Below, piece after piece: positions 41,589 to 50,354 of a DNA stretch of 50,741 nucleotides (position 1 is the first letter of the stretch; each line of letters opens with the position of its first letter). The stretch spans positions 1 through 50,741 of the forward strand of contig JACQEX010000040.1 in assembly GCA_016200345.1 (NCBI GenBank), in the 5' to 3' direction. Under the pieces are notes generated by a model that saw only the letters and a list, made by a program, of their open reading frames with translations, was not told the DNA's origin and searched no databases. This DNA is from Nitrospinota bacterium. Its GTDB lineage: Bacteria > Nitrospinota_A > UBA7883 > JACRGQ01. Both the position numbers and the translations under genes were made by a program.

Positions 41589-41914
41589 GTCAAAGCCCCC
41601 GCCTTCAAATTGTTTTCATCGTTTTTAAATGGCCTACATTGGTGATAATACCACGGCGACTTTCCAAATAAAAACGTCGGACGGGGCGCAAAGGCCGAAA
41701 GCTCTTTGGGGATTTATTAAAAAGGTATTAGAATGCGCTTAGATTGCATGAATAATTGGGTTGGAGGCTCCGGAGTTTGATGATTAAGCGCAAACCGGCA
41801 GGACTGGCGGAAAAAAACGGCACATTTTTACAAGGGGTACGTTTAACTAGATCCAGTTTTAACGTCGTTCTTTGGTCCTGCGGAAATGACCAGCCCTTTA
41901 AAGTCCGATAAAAA
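41589..41914. other. Divergent gene-free region heading two glycan clusters
   Basis: This 326-base A/T-rich gap separates the minus-strand sugar cluster from the plus-strand one and should contain promoters for both. A TATTAT on the minus strand (near 41649-41654) has only a weak -35. No gene, tRNA or clear operator is recognised. Confidence 0.4.
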
Positions 41915-42691
41915 ATGAAAAAATTTCTTAATCGAATTTACTGGCTTTTGGCGATTCAGTTCGGGTTTGATTACAGGCGGTTTGTTCGCTCCCTAAAAGG
42001 GGTTCCCAGGTTCGTGGCCGGCTGGCTTCACTTTAGAAGCGGGTACGAGGGGAAAATGGCTTTTTACCCCTGCCTTTACGATTGGCGCGAGCAGGCGGGG
42101 GCGACCGACGACGAGTATTTCTGGCAGGATCTGCACGTCGCCAGAAAAATCTTTGCCGCCGGCCCCAAAAAGCACGTGGACGTGGGGTCGCGCATTGACG
42201 GTTTTGTGGCGCACGTGGCCTCCTTTCGAGAAGTGGAGGTTTTCGACATCCGCCCCCTTTCCTCCAAGGTGCCGGGGATAACGTTTAGAAGGGCCGACAT
42301 GACGAATCCCTTGAACTCGTTCCATGATTATTGCGACTCGCTCTCCTGCCTGCACTCCTTGGAGCATTTCGGGCTCGGCCGTTACGGGGATCCGGTTGAT
42401 CCGGACGGTTATAGGACGGGGCTTTTAAACATGGCGAAAATTGTCCGTCGGGGCGGCCTGTTTTATCTTTCAGTCCCTGCGGGGATTGAGCGCGTGGAAT
42501 TTAACGCGCACCGTATATTCGACCCGCGCAGGCTGGCGGAACTCGCTTTGTCGCACGGGCTTGAGTTGAAAGAAATAGCCTACATGGGGGACGGAGGAGC
42601 CATAATCGAGACCTCCGATCCCAAACCCGCGCTCGAAGAGATCGGCGGTCGGCCGTACGCCTTGTGCATTTTCACTTTTTTAAGGCGATAA
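41915..42691 (+). CDS. DUF268-like protein with SAM-methyltransferase-type fold
   Basis: This 258-residue protein shows the family pattern HVDVGSRIDGFVAHV near residue 88, EVFDIRPL, then SCLHSLEHFGLGRYGDPVDP near 145, a late strand GGLFYLSVPAG and a C-terminal YALCIFTF. The layout resembles a class I methyltransferase fold. Such proteins occur in surface polysaccharide clusters, but the reaction is not established to my knowledge. No signal peptide is evident. The ribosome site is weak. Confidence 0.75.
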   Translation: MKKFLNRIYWLLAIQFGFDYRRFVRSLKGVPRFVAGWLHFRSGYEGKMAFYPCLYDWREQAGATDDEYFWQDLHVARKIFAAGPKKHVDVGSRIDGFVAHVASFREVEVFDIRPLSSKVPGITFRRADMTNPLNSFHDYCDSLSCLHSLEHFGLGRYGDPVDPDGYRTGLLNMAKIVRRGGLFYLSVPAGIERVEFNAHRIFDPRRLAELALSHGLELKEIAYMGDGGAIIETSDPKPALEEIGGRPYALCIFTFLRR

Positions 42692-42868
42692 AGGCGGGGG
42701 GATTAGGAAGTTTTCTTTCAAAAAATTTCAGGCCCGCCGGCGGTCGTCGCCTGTTTCGGGTTCCATTGGGTCGCGATTTAAAAGTTAAAGGCGAAAAAAG
42801 GCTTTCCCCCGTCGGGCGCGGCCCCTAATGTTGACTGTCCGGGAGGAATGGGGTTTACTGTTCGACGC

Positions 42869-44644
42869 ATGGACACCAAAGTGAAGAATAAGAGCACCTT
42901 TAAGGGAATGTACGACGATTATCGGCGTTTGCTGAAATATCTGCGTCCGTACCGCGGGGAGTTTCTTTTCGCGTCCCTGACGATGGTGATTGTCTCCTCA
43001 ACGTCCGGAGGGGCGGCATTTCTCATTCAGCCATTGATGGACAACGTCTTCATAAAAAAGGACGCGCGAATGTTGACCATCCTTCCCGGGATATTGGTCG
43101 CAATCTATATATTGAGGGGCGCCGGAAGATATTTTTCGTCCATAACCATGCAGAGAATAGGAATGCAGACCGTCCGCGACCTAAAAAACGAAATGTACGG
43201 GCACACACAGGGGCTTTCCCTCAGGTTTTTTCAACAGCACACGACCGGCAGGCTGATATCAAGAATTTTTAGCGACACCAACTTGGTTCAGGAGTCGATA
43301 TCCGTGGTGATTTACGACACGTTTCGGGAGGGACTTACCGTCGTAACCCTCGTGGGGGTTCTTATATATCGCGATCCTACGCTGTCGGTTTTCGCCCTGC
43401 TTGTGCTTCCTTTTTCCGCGTTGTTTATAGGCCGGCTCGGGTCAAAAATAAAAAAAATAACATTCGGGGCCCAGGAGCGGGCGGCCGACCTTATATCGTT
43501 GATGAGCGAGGCGTTTTCTGGCGTCAGGGTGGTGAAGGCGTTCGGGATGGAGGCGTACGAGACCGAAAAATTCAAGGGGGAGAACGAAAGAATTTTTAAC
43601 ATCACGGTAAAAACAGTGAAGATTAACGAGTTGAGTTCGCCGCTCCTTGAGTTCATAGGGGCGTTGGCCATCGCCGCGATAATTTACTACGGCGGTTGGC
43701 AGGTGGTGGAGGGGCGCACCACCATGGGGAGCTTTTTCTCGTTTCTGACGGCACTTTTTATGCTGTTCCCTCCCATTTCAAAACTTGCGCGGGTGTGGAC
43801 CAAGATTCAACAGGCGATGGCCGCCGCAACGCGCATTTTTGAGGTGTTAGACCAAAAACCCGACGTGGCCGACCAAAAGGACACCGTGAACATCGGGCCC
43901 GTCGTCCGCGAGGTGGCGTTCGAGGACGTCGTTTTTGCCTACGGAAACGAGCCGGTTCTGCGCGGAATTAACTTCACCTCCAAGGCCGGCACCATCACGG
44001 CCATAGTGGGGATGAGCGGCGCGGGGAAGACCACCATGGTTGATTTGATACCTCGTTTCTACGATCCGCTGAAGGGGAGGGTTTTATTTGACGGCGTGGA
44101 CATACGCACCGTCACTTTGGAGTCGCTGAGGGCGCAGATCGGCATTGTCACGCAGGACGTTTTTTTGTTTAACGACACGATATGGAACAACATCGCCTAC
44201 GGAAGAAGCAACGTGAAAAAGGAGGAGGTGGAGGCGGCCGCAAAGGCGGCCTACGCCCACAATTTCATCATGGGCTTTCCCGACGGGTACCAGACAATAA
44301 TAGGGGAGCGCGGCGCGAGGCTTAGCGGAGGCCAGAAACAGAGGATTTCGATAGCGCGCGCGTTATTAAAAAATCCGGCCGTTCTAATATTGGACGAGGC
44401 GACTTCGGCCTTGGACACGGAGTCGGAGATTGAGGTTCAAAAGGCGCTAAACAACCTCATCGAAAACAGGACGTCGTTCGTGATAGCGCACAGGCTTTCC
44501 ACCATACTCCACGCGCAGGTGATACTTGTAATGGAAAAAGGAAAAATCGTGGAGGTGGGAACCCACAATGCCCTGATGGTGCTGGACGGGGCCTACAAGA
44601 AGGTGTTCGACCTTCAGTTCGCGGCAAATTCCAAGATCGGCTAG
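42869..44644 (+). CDS. MsbA-like ABC transporter, fused permease and ATPase
   Basis: This half-transporter of about 591 residues has six membrane segments (residues 30-310) and an ATPase domain with Walker A GMSGAGKTT, signature LSGGQKQR, Walker B VLILDEATSALD and H-loop AHRLST. It resembles MsbA and related lipid A, glycolipid or peptide exporters. The frame has an ATG at 42848, but GGGAGGA touches it directly, so ATG 42869 is taken as a compromise and the start is uncertain. In this cluster it may export a glycolipid. Confidence 0.92.
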   Translation: MDTKVKNKSTFKGMYDDYRRLLKYLRPYRGEFLFASLTMVIVSSTSGGAAFLIQPLMDNVFIKKDARMLTILPGILVAIYILRGAGRYFSSITMQRIGMQTVRDLKNEMYGHTQGLSLRFFQQHTTGRLISRIFSDTNLVQESISVVIYDTFREGLTVVTLVGVLIYRDPTLSVFALLVLPFSALFIGRLGSKIKKITFGAQERAADLISLMSEAFSGVRVVKAFGMEAYETEKFKGENERIFNITVKTVKINELSSPLLEFIGALAIAAIIYYGGWQVVEGRTTMGSFFSFLTALFMLFPPISKLARVWTKIQQAMAAATRIFEVLDQKPDVADQKDTVNIGPVVREVAFEDVVFAYGNEPVLRGINFTSKAGTITAIVGMSGAGKTTMVDLIPRFYDPLKGRVLFDGVDIRTVTLESLRAQIGIVTQDVFLFNDTIWNNIAYGRSNVKKEEVEAAAKAAYAHNFIMGFPDGYQTIIGERGARLSGGQKQRISIARALLKNPAVLILDEATSALDTESEIEVQKALNNLIENRTSFVIAHRLSTILHAQVILVMEKGKIVEVGTHNALMVLDGAYKKVFDLQFAANSKIG

Positions 44645-44653
44645 CCGGGGTTT

Positions 44654-44672
44654 TTAACCCGCGCCGGGTTAA
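44654..44672. other. Perfect 8-bp hairpin after the ABC transporter
   Basis: TTAACCCG-CGC-CGGGTTAA begins 10 bases after the stop. No T-run follows, so it is at best a weak terminator. Confidence 0.35.
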
Positions 44673-44777
44673 GGGTCTTGTCGTCCCTGAATCGTTGACA
44701 GGTTTCTCATTCTCCGATACCATTGCCGCCATGGACGCTTCCCGAACGCCTCGCGCCTCGTGCTTAAGAGATTGCTG

Positions 44778-44966
44778 ATGTTCGGCATGAAAAAAACTAA
44801 TTCGTTCCGCCGGTTATTTTTTTCAATCCCCGAAAGTTTTACGGAAAATTTGCCGAGAATGGAGTCCGGCATTAATCCCGTCTTTCCCGGGGAAAAACCG
44901 GCCATTTGCATCCTCGCGGACTCCGACATCGTGGTGGCGCTGGTATTTTGCGAATGCAACGCTTAA
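44778..44966 (+). CDS. Possible short ORF or displaced N-terminus before the GT10 gene
   Basis: From ATG 44778 (AAGAGA upstream) 62 codons run to TAA and overlap the next gene by 13 bases. The composition is protein-like (FRRLFFSIPESF, ADSDIVVALVF), with a hydrophobic strand at the end, but no family is recognised. It may be an independent small protein or an N-terminal part of the fucosyltransferase placed out of frame by an indel. Confidence 0.25.
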   Translation: MFGMKKTNSFRRLFFSIPESFTENLPRMESGINPVFPGEKPAICILADSDIVVALVFCECNA

Positions 44967-45979
44967 ACGCATCTTTGGTCGCCTCTTGGGCAAAAGAGAA
45001 CAATTGTTTCTCGCCGGACGTCCGGGACAACTTGTACGACCCGTACATCGCTTTAAGGGACGCATTTCTAAAAAGCGGCGTGCGGCTGGACACGGCGGAC
45101 GTCGCCAAAGGGCCGTTGGCGTTTGAATTGCACTTTGACGCCGGCCTAAATTCAACCGGCGACGCCCCCCGATATCTATTTTTATGGGAAACGCCGCAGA
45201 TTCACGAGGCGAACGGCGACATGGAAATGCTTGCCAAATACCGCCGCGTTTTTACATGGAGGGACGATCTGGCGGACGGCGGCCATTTTCTTAAATTTCA
45301 TCCTCCCTTTAGGTTTGCCGTAAACGACACCCCAAGATGGCGCGAGCGCAACAAGCTCTGCTGTTTGATTTCGAGCAACAAAAGTTTCAGTCGCGCCACC
45401 CCTCTTGATTTGTACTCGGAACGGGTTAAGACGATTCGTTGGTTCGAAAGAAACGCGCCGCCGGACTTCGACCTCTACGGATACGGCTGGGACGAACCCC
45501 GGGCGCGGGACGGTAAACTAGGGGTGTTGCTTAAAAAGATTCGGCGACATCTGCCAAAAAGAAAAGGGAAGGTTTATTTTCCATCGTATCGCGGCACGGT
45601 GGACAACAAGTTTGAGACGTTAAAGAAATATCGCTTTAGCGTCTGTTATGAAAACGTACGTGATCTTCCGGGGTACATTACGGAAAAAATATTTGACAGC
45701 TTCTCCTCCGGTTGCGTCCCAATTTATTGGGGCGCGTCAAACGTGGCGGATTATATTCCGGAGGACTGCTTCATAGACCGCAAGAAATTTAACAATCATC
45801 AGGAACTTTATAAATTCATGGTTTCGATGACGGAGGGGGAACATCAGGCGTATCGCGAGCGCATCGCAAAATATTTGGAAAGCGAAAACGCCGGAAGGTT
45901 CAGTCCGGAGGCGTTCGCGGAAACCGTGGTGAACGCCGTCATGGCCGATCTTGCCGGAAAATTCATTAATTCAAAATGA
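44954..45979 (+). CDS. GT10-family alpha-1,3/4-fucosyltransferase-like glycosyltransferase
   Basis: This protein of about 341 residues carries the GT10 donor-site signature FSVCYENVRDLPGYITEKIF, then SGCVPIYWGASNVADYIP and DCFID. Family members move fucose from GDP-fucose to GlcNAc or Glc units. ATG 44954 is the only sensible start in this frame; the region further upstream in frame is Arg-rich and not protein-like. There is no good ribosome site, so coupling with the short upstream ORF is possible. GDP-fucose synthesis genes are not in the window. Confidence 0.87.
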   Translation: MQRLNASLVASWAKENNCFSPDVRDNLYDPYIALRDAFLKSGVRLDTADVAKGPLAFELHFDAGLNSTGDAPRYLFLWETPQIHEANGDMEMLAKYRRVFTWRDDLADGGHFLKFHPPFRFAVNDTPRWRERNKLCCLISSNKSFSRATPLDLYSERVKTIRWFERNAPPDFDLYGYGWDEPRARDGKLGVLLKKIRRHLPKRKGKVYFPSYRGTVDNKFETLKKYRFSVCYENVRDLPGYITEKIFDSFSSGCVPIYWGASNVADYIPEDCFIDRKKFNNHQELYKFMVSMTEGEHQAYRERIAKYLESENAGRFSPEAFAETVVNAVMADLAGKFINSK

Positions 45980-46075
45980 GGCTCTCCCCGCCTTCGTGGA
46001 ATTTACCTCTATTGTCAATTTCGGTTAAGATGGGGGGATGGTTAGGATTAGTATTGTGTCTCCCAACGCCACGGC

Positions 46076-46990
46076 ATGCCTGGGAGCCCGTTGATTATTT
46101 CACATCTTCTTGGCGGTTTGGGCAACCAGATGTTCCAATATTCGGCTGGGAGGGCCTTGTCGCTTTCACACCGCGAGCAGTTGAAGCTGGACGTTTCCGC
46201 GTATTCCGGCTATCGCCTCCACCAGGGGTTTGAGTTGCACAGGGTTTTTGACTGCCCCGCGGGGATCGCCACGGGATCCGACATGCGCAAAGTGCTAGGC
46301 TGGAGGCCCGCCAACAGGCTTAGAAAAATTCTTTCGCGCGCTGGCCTCGCAAAAAGCGGACGCGACGGACGGGTTGTGGAACCGCACCCCCAATATTGGC
46401 CAGGATTGAAGGATGCCCCGGACAACTGCTACATTGTCGGATATTGGCTGTCCGAGAAATATTTCGCCGATGTCGCCGACGTCATAAGGGGGGATTTTAC
46501 GTTCAAGCCCCCCATGTCCGGACAAAACGCCGGGCTTGCCGACAAAATTGTCGGCTCGACAAGCGTTAGTTTGCATATTCGACGGGGAGACTATGCGACC
46601 AATCCGGAGACCAACGCGGCCCACGGACTCTGTTCCCTTGATTATTATCGGTCCGCGGTCAGGTACGTCTCCGAAAAAATAGAACGGCCCGTTTTTTTAG
46701 TTTTTTCAGACGACATCGAATGGTCGAGGAGGAGCCTTGCGATTGAATTCCCATGCCAATTTATTGACCACAATAATGGCGCCGAAAGTTTTAATGACAT
46801 GCGCTTAATGTCCCTTTGCAAACACAACATAATCGCCAACAGCACCTTTAGCTGGTGGGGCGCGTGGCTGAATCCCAACCCGGAAAAAATTGTCGTCGCG
46901 CCGCGTGCCTGGCTTGCGGACAAATCGCTGGTTCCCGATTACGACCAATTCATGAAAGACCTAATCCCGTCAACATGGACGTTGCTGTAG
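46076..46990 (+). CDS. GT11-family alpha-1,2-fucosyltransferase-like glycosyltransferase
   Basis: This 304-residue enzyme has the GT11 N-terminal motif GGLGNQMFQYSAGRAL near residue 13, the GDP-fucose motif VSLHIRRGDY near 164, FSDD near 210 and IIANSTFSWWGAWL near 250. It would transfer fucose, or a related GDP-6-deoxy sugar, to galactose-type acceptors. The ATG at 46076 lacks a clear ribosome site. Its end overlaps the next gene. Confidence 0.93.
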   Translation: MPGSPLIISHLLGGLGNQMFQYSAGRALSLSHREQLKLDVSAYSGYRLHQGFELHRVFDCPAGIATGSDMRKVLGWRPANRLRKILSRAGLAKSGRDGRVVEPHPQYWPGLKDAPDNCYIVGYWLSEKYFADVADVIRGDFTFKPPMSGQNAGLADKIVGSTSVSLHIRRGDYATNPETNAAHGLCSLDYYRSAVRYVSEKIERPVFLVFSDDIEWSRRSLAIEFPCQFIDHNNGAESFNDMRLMSLCKHNIIANSTFSWWGAWLNPNPEKIVVAPRAWLADKSLVPDYDQFMKDLIPSTWTLL

Positions 46991-47823
46991 CGGTTATGGC
47001 GGAAAATTACGGCGGGGTTTTGGACGACAGGATGCGCGACATATTCGACCTGTTGCGGGCGGCTCCGCTGGAAAACGTGACCTCGATTCTCGACGTCGGC
47101 GCGGGACGGGGAGAGCTTGCCGTGCACCTGGCAAAACAGGGGAAGAAGGTCACGTGCACCGGGGTCAGCATTGGCTCCTACGTGCGGGACATTGGGGAAC
47201 TGCGCGACAAGTACGGAATAGAATACGCGGAGTGCGACGTCGAGAACATGCCGTTTCCGCAGGCCTCGTTCGACGCCGTTATTTTAAGCCACGTCTTGGA
47301 GCACTGCCCGAACGTGGCAAGCGCCCTTGCCCATGTCCGTCGCGTTCTGCGCGAGGACGGGCTGTTGCTTGTGTTCGTGCCGCCGCCGGAGGTCACGGTC
47401 TGCGCGGGCCACGTGTCGGTGGGCTGGAATTTGGGCCAGTTGATGTACGTGTTATTGCTGAACGGCTTCGACGTAAAAAACGGCAACTTCATCGAGTACG
47501 GATACAACGTCTGCGCCTTTGTGCGAAAATCGTCGCGCCCGCTTCCCCAATTGCGCCACGACAAAGGGGACATATCGTTACTGGCGAAGGAGGGTTTCTT
47601 CCCTCTACCGGTGGGCGGCGACCACTTTGACGGAAGCATCAAGGCGGTCAACTGGCCCGACCCGTCCAAATGCGCGCGGGGCGATTTGAAGCGAAGGCCC
47701 TTTAAACGCCTCCTTTCGCTGATTCTCCCGCTGGGCGCAAAAATATGGCTGGCCCGCAAACTGTCAAAGCTCACCAAATTTTTAGTGAGAACCGCCCCCG
47801 GAAACTCGACGGAACTGCGTTAA
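46975..47823 (+). CDS. Class I SAM-dependent methyltransferase
   Basis: This protein of about 282 residues has the SAM-binding loop ILDVGAGRGELAVHLA near residue 35, a second motif YAECDVENMPF and SHVLEHCPNV near 100, then a C-terminal extension with basic residues. It is Methyltransf_11-like. The start is ATG 46975, overlapping GT11 by 16 bases, or ATG 46996; both lack a strong site. It probably methylates a sugar or lipid carrier in the cluster (inference). Confidence 0.85.
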   Translation: MDVAVAVMAENYGGVLDDRMRDIFDLLRAAPLENVTSILDVGAGRGELAVHLAKQGKKVTCTGVSIGSYVRDIGELRDKYGIEYAECDVENMPFPQASFDAVILSHVLEHCPNVASALAHVRRVLREDGLLLVFVPPPEVTVCAGHVSVGWNLGQLMYVLLLNGFDVKNGNFIEYGYNVCAFVRKSSRPLPQLRHDKGDISLLAKEGFFPLPVGGDHFDGSIKAVNWPDPSKCARGDLKRRPFKRLLSLILPLGAKIWLARKLSKLTKFLVRTAPGNSTELR

Positions 47824-48010
47824 AGCCGCCAAACTTGAGACCACTAGAGTAGTGTCCAAGTAAAATAATTACGCTATGGTAGCGGCGGGCTTTTCGGCGA
47901 CCATCCTCTTGTGGCAATAATACACGCTCTGACTTCGAGGGCGGAAGTATAGGGTCGTTTACTGCGGCCTGCCTTGCGCCCTGCCTTCGTCAACCCTCAT
48001 AAAGTCTCAA

Positions 48011-48982
48011 ATGAAACAAGGCCACAAAGGCGCGATACTAATCACGGGCGTCGCGGGCTTCATCGGAAGCCAGCTGGCGGATAATTTTCTGGCGAAGGGG
48101 CGCGAGGTTTTCGGCGTGGACAATTTTTGCCGGGGAACCGAAAAAAACCTGGCGTCCGCGAGGCGAAGCCCGAACTTCAAATTTTTCGAGATTGACCTCT
48201 CCGTCGAATCATCCGTCATGGGCAAATTGGCACCGGCACTGCGCGGCAAAGCCATAGCGGAGGCGTGGCACATGGCCGCGAACTCCGACATCCCGGCGGG
48301 TGTGAGCGATCCGAGGGTGGACCTCCGCGACACGCTTATGACCACGTTCAACACCCTATTGCTAATGCGCGAGCTGGCGATACCGAACATGGCCTTCGCC
48401 TCCACCTCCGCCGTTTACGGGGAGAACCCGGAGCTGTTAAAAGAGAGCACCGGGCCGTTGTTGCCCATCTCGAACTACGGGGCGATGAAGCTCGCCGCGG
48501 AGGGGCTCATTTCGTCGGCCGTGGAGTCGTACCTTAAAAGGGCGTTTATTTACCGATTTCCGAACGTCCTCGGCCCGCGCCTGACGCACGGGATTATTTT
48601 TGATTTTTTAAATAAACTAAAAATAAATCCACACGAGCTTGAGGTGCTGGGGGACGGCACTCAACAAAAACCGTATCTCCACACGTCCGACCTCATCGAG
48701 GCGATGTTGTTCATAAGGGACAAATCCAAAGAGAGGGTCAACCTATACAACATCGGCCCGGAGGACGGCGGGGCCACGGTGGCGGAAATCGCCAAGGCGG
48801 TGTTGGACGGCGTAAAATCCAAGGCCGCCGTTCGATACACCGGCGGCGACAGGGGATGGGTGGGAGACGTGCCCAAATTTCGATATTCGGTGAAAAAACT
48901 CGCCGACCTCGGATGGCGCACGCCGTCCACGTCGCTCGAGGTGGTGCGCCGCACCGTTTCGGAGGTGACTGCTGGCGCCTGA
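48011..48982 (+). CDS. NAD-dependent epimerase/dehydratase (extended SDR)
   Basis: This 323-residue Rossmann enzyme has ITGVAGFIGSQLADNF near residue 10, HMAANSD, STSAVYGE near 130 and SNYGAMKLAAE (YxxxK), with a GDGTQQKPYLH sugar-binding segment. It is of the UDP-glucose 4-epimerase/GDP-mannose dehydratase-like type. It is coupled to the heptose guanylyltransferase/phosphatase, so it may act on a heptose nucleotide, but its specificity is unknown. Confidence 0.9.
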   Translation: MKQGHKGAILITGVAGFIGSQLADNFLAKGREVFGVDNFCRGTEKNLASARRSPNFKFFEIDLSVESSVMGKLAPALRGKAIAEAWHMAANSDIPAGVSDPRVDLRDTLMTTFNTLLLMRELAIPNMAFASTSAVYGENPELLKESTGPLLPISNYGAMKLAAEGLISSAVESYLKRAFIYRFPNVLGPRLTHGIIFDFLNKLKINPHELEVLGDGTQQKPYLHTSDLIEAMLFIRDKSKERVNLYNIGPEDGGATVAEIAKAVLDGVKSKAAVRYTGGDRGWVGDVPKFRYSVKKLADLGWRTPSTSLEVVRRTVSEVTAGA

Positions 48983-50282
48983 CAAAATCCAGGCCGTCGT
49001 TCTGGCCGGCGGCATGGGCACGCGCCTGCGATCGGCGGGAAATATGCCGAAGCCGCTGGTGGAGATTAACGGCAGGCCGATGATTGACTACCTGTTGGAA
49101 CACGTCTCAAGGGCGGGAATCCGCGACGTGGTTCTTTTAACCGGGTTTGATGCCGGAAAGATTGACGACTATTGCGGGAACGGCTCCAAATGGGGTTTGA
49201 GCCTGCGCACCGTCGCCGAGAAGGCCCCCGCGGGGACGGGCGGCGCCGTTTTGCAGGCGCTGGACGGCCTACATCCGCGTTTTTTGGTTCTTTACGCCGA
49301 CACCATTTTCGATTTCGACATAGAACGGATGACGGATTACCACGAAAAATTCTCGCCGGACGCCACGCTGTTTTTGCATCCCAACGACCATCCGTTCGAC
49401 TCCGATTTGGTCGAGGCGGACGACTCGGACAAAATTTTAAAAATCCACCCCTATCCGCATCCTGCGGGCGCGGATTTGCCGAACTTGGTCAACGCCGCTA
49501 TTTACATAGTCGAGCGCGCAAGCCTTGCGAGGCTTAAAAACGTCCCCCAAAAGCCCGATTTCGCCAAACATCTTTTTCCTCTTATGTTGGAACAGGGGAT
49601 GTTTTTAAAGGGATATAGAAGCCCGGAATACGTCAAGGACGCTGGCACCCCGGAGCGGCTTGAAAAGGTGGGGCGCGACCTCCTTTACGGCAAGGTGGCG
49701 CAACGCTCGCTTAAAAATCCCGTGCCTGCCATTTTTATTGACCGCGACGGAACGCTGGTGGAGGAAAGAAGCCATATAAAAACCCCGGACGAATTGGTTC
49801 TTCTGCCGGGTGTCGGCCCCGCGCTGGCGAAACTAAACGCCGGCAAATACCGCACGGTTCTCGTCACAAACCAGCCGGTGGTGGCGCGCGGCGAATGCGA
49901 CGAACGGGGGCTGAAAAAAATACACAACCGGCTAGAGTCACTTTTGGGGGCGGACGGCGCCTATCTGGACGCGATTTATTACTGTCCGCACCACCCGGAC
50001 AAGGGTTTTCCCGGCGAGAGGCCGGAGTTGAAAATTGACTGCGAGTGCCGCAAGCCAAAAACGGGTCTGCTGGAACGCGCAAAAACCGAGCTTAACATAG
50101 ACTTTCCAAACTCGTGGATGATGGGGGATTCCACAACGGACGTGATGACGGCGCAAAGGGCGGGGGTTAAGTCAATTTTGGTCGGCACCGGCCACGGCGG
50201 GCGCGACGGCAAATGGCAGGTAAAGCCGGATTTTGAGCGCCCCTCCCTCGCGGAGGCGGTGGAATTGATATCGCGCTGGTAA
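48972..50282 (+). CDS. Fused heptose-1-phosphate guanylyltransferase (HddC-like) and heptose bisphosphate phosphatase (GmhB-like), CTG start
   Basis: The N-terminal 235 or so residues are a nucleotidyltransferase (VVLAGGMGTRLRS, KPLVEINGRPMIDY, YADTIF). Residues from about 245 are a HAD phosphatase of the histidinol-phosphatase/GmhB type (FIDRDGTLVEE, TNQPVVARGE, the zinc loop YYCPHHP...CECRKP, MMGDSTTDV). The first ATG (49014) would cut the LAGGMGTRL loop in half. In frame upstream, CTG 48972 lies 5 bases after a GGAGGT site and just after TGA, so CTG is the likely start (436 residues). With the kinase at 50355 this gives three steps to GDP-D-glycero-D-manno-heptose, though the sugar and nucleotide are inferred. 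Confidence 0.88.
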   Translation: MAPDKIQAVVLAGGMGTRLRSAGNMPKPLVEINGRPMIDYLLEHVSRAGIRDVVLLTGFDAGKIDDYCGNGSKWGLSLRTVAEKAPAGTGGAVLQALDGLHPRFLVLYADTIFDFDIERMTDYHEKFSPDATLFLHPNDHPFDSDLVEADDSDKILKIHPYPHPAGADLPNLVNAAIYIVERASLARLKNVPQKPDFAKHLFPLMLEQGMFLKGYRSPEYVKDAGTPERLEKVGRDLLYGKVAQRSLKNPVPAIFIDRDGTLVEERSHIKTPDELVLLPGVGPALAKLNAGKYRTVLVTNQPVVARGECDERGLKKIHNRLESLLGADGAYLDAIYYCPHHPDKGFPGERPELKIDCECRKPKTGLLERAKTELNIDFPNSWMMGDSTTDVMTAQRAGVKSILVGTGHGGRDGKWQVKPDFERPSLAEAVELISRW

Positions 50283-50305
50283 TTACTGTATTGCGCGATA
50301 TAATT
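50263..50305. repeat. Inverted repeat across the end of the heptose fusion gene
   Basis: ATATCGCGC (50268-50276) is inverted as GCGCGATAT (50293-50301), and flanking AATT pairs too after one bulged base. The right arm contains TATAAT (50298-50303). It may be an operator/promoter or mRNA hairpin before the kinase gene. Confidence 0.4.
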
Positions 50306-50354
50306 TGTCGGTCGCCAAAGGTTTCCTTGGCGCGGGCTGTGGAGGAAAAATAAC

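Noticed and set aside
47824-48010. Possible IS end or remnant (AGTGTCCAAGTAAA stretch near 47853)
   Set aside because: There is no paired inverted end, target duplication or transposase fragment; it is left as an ordinary 187-base gap.
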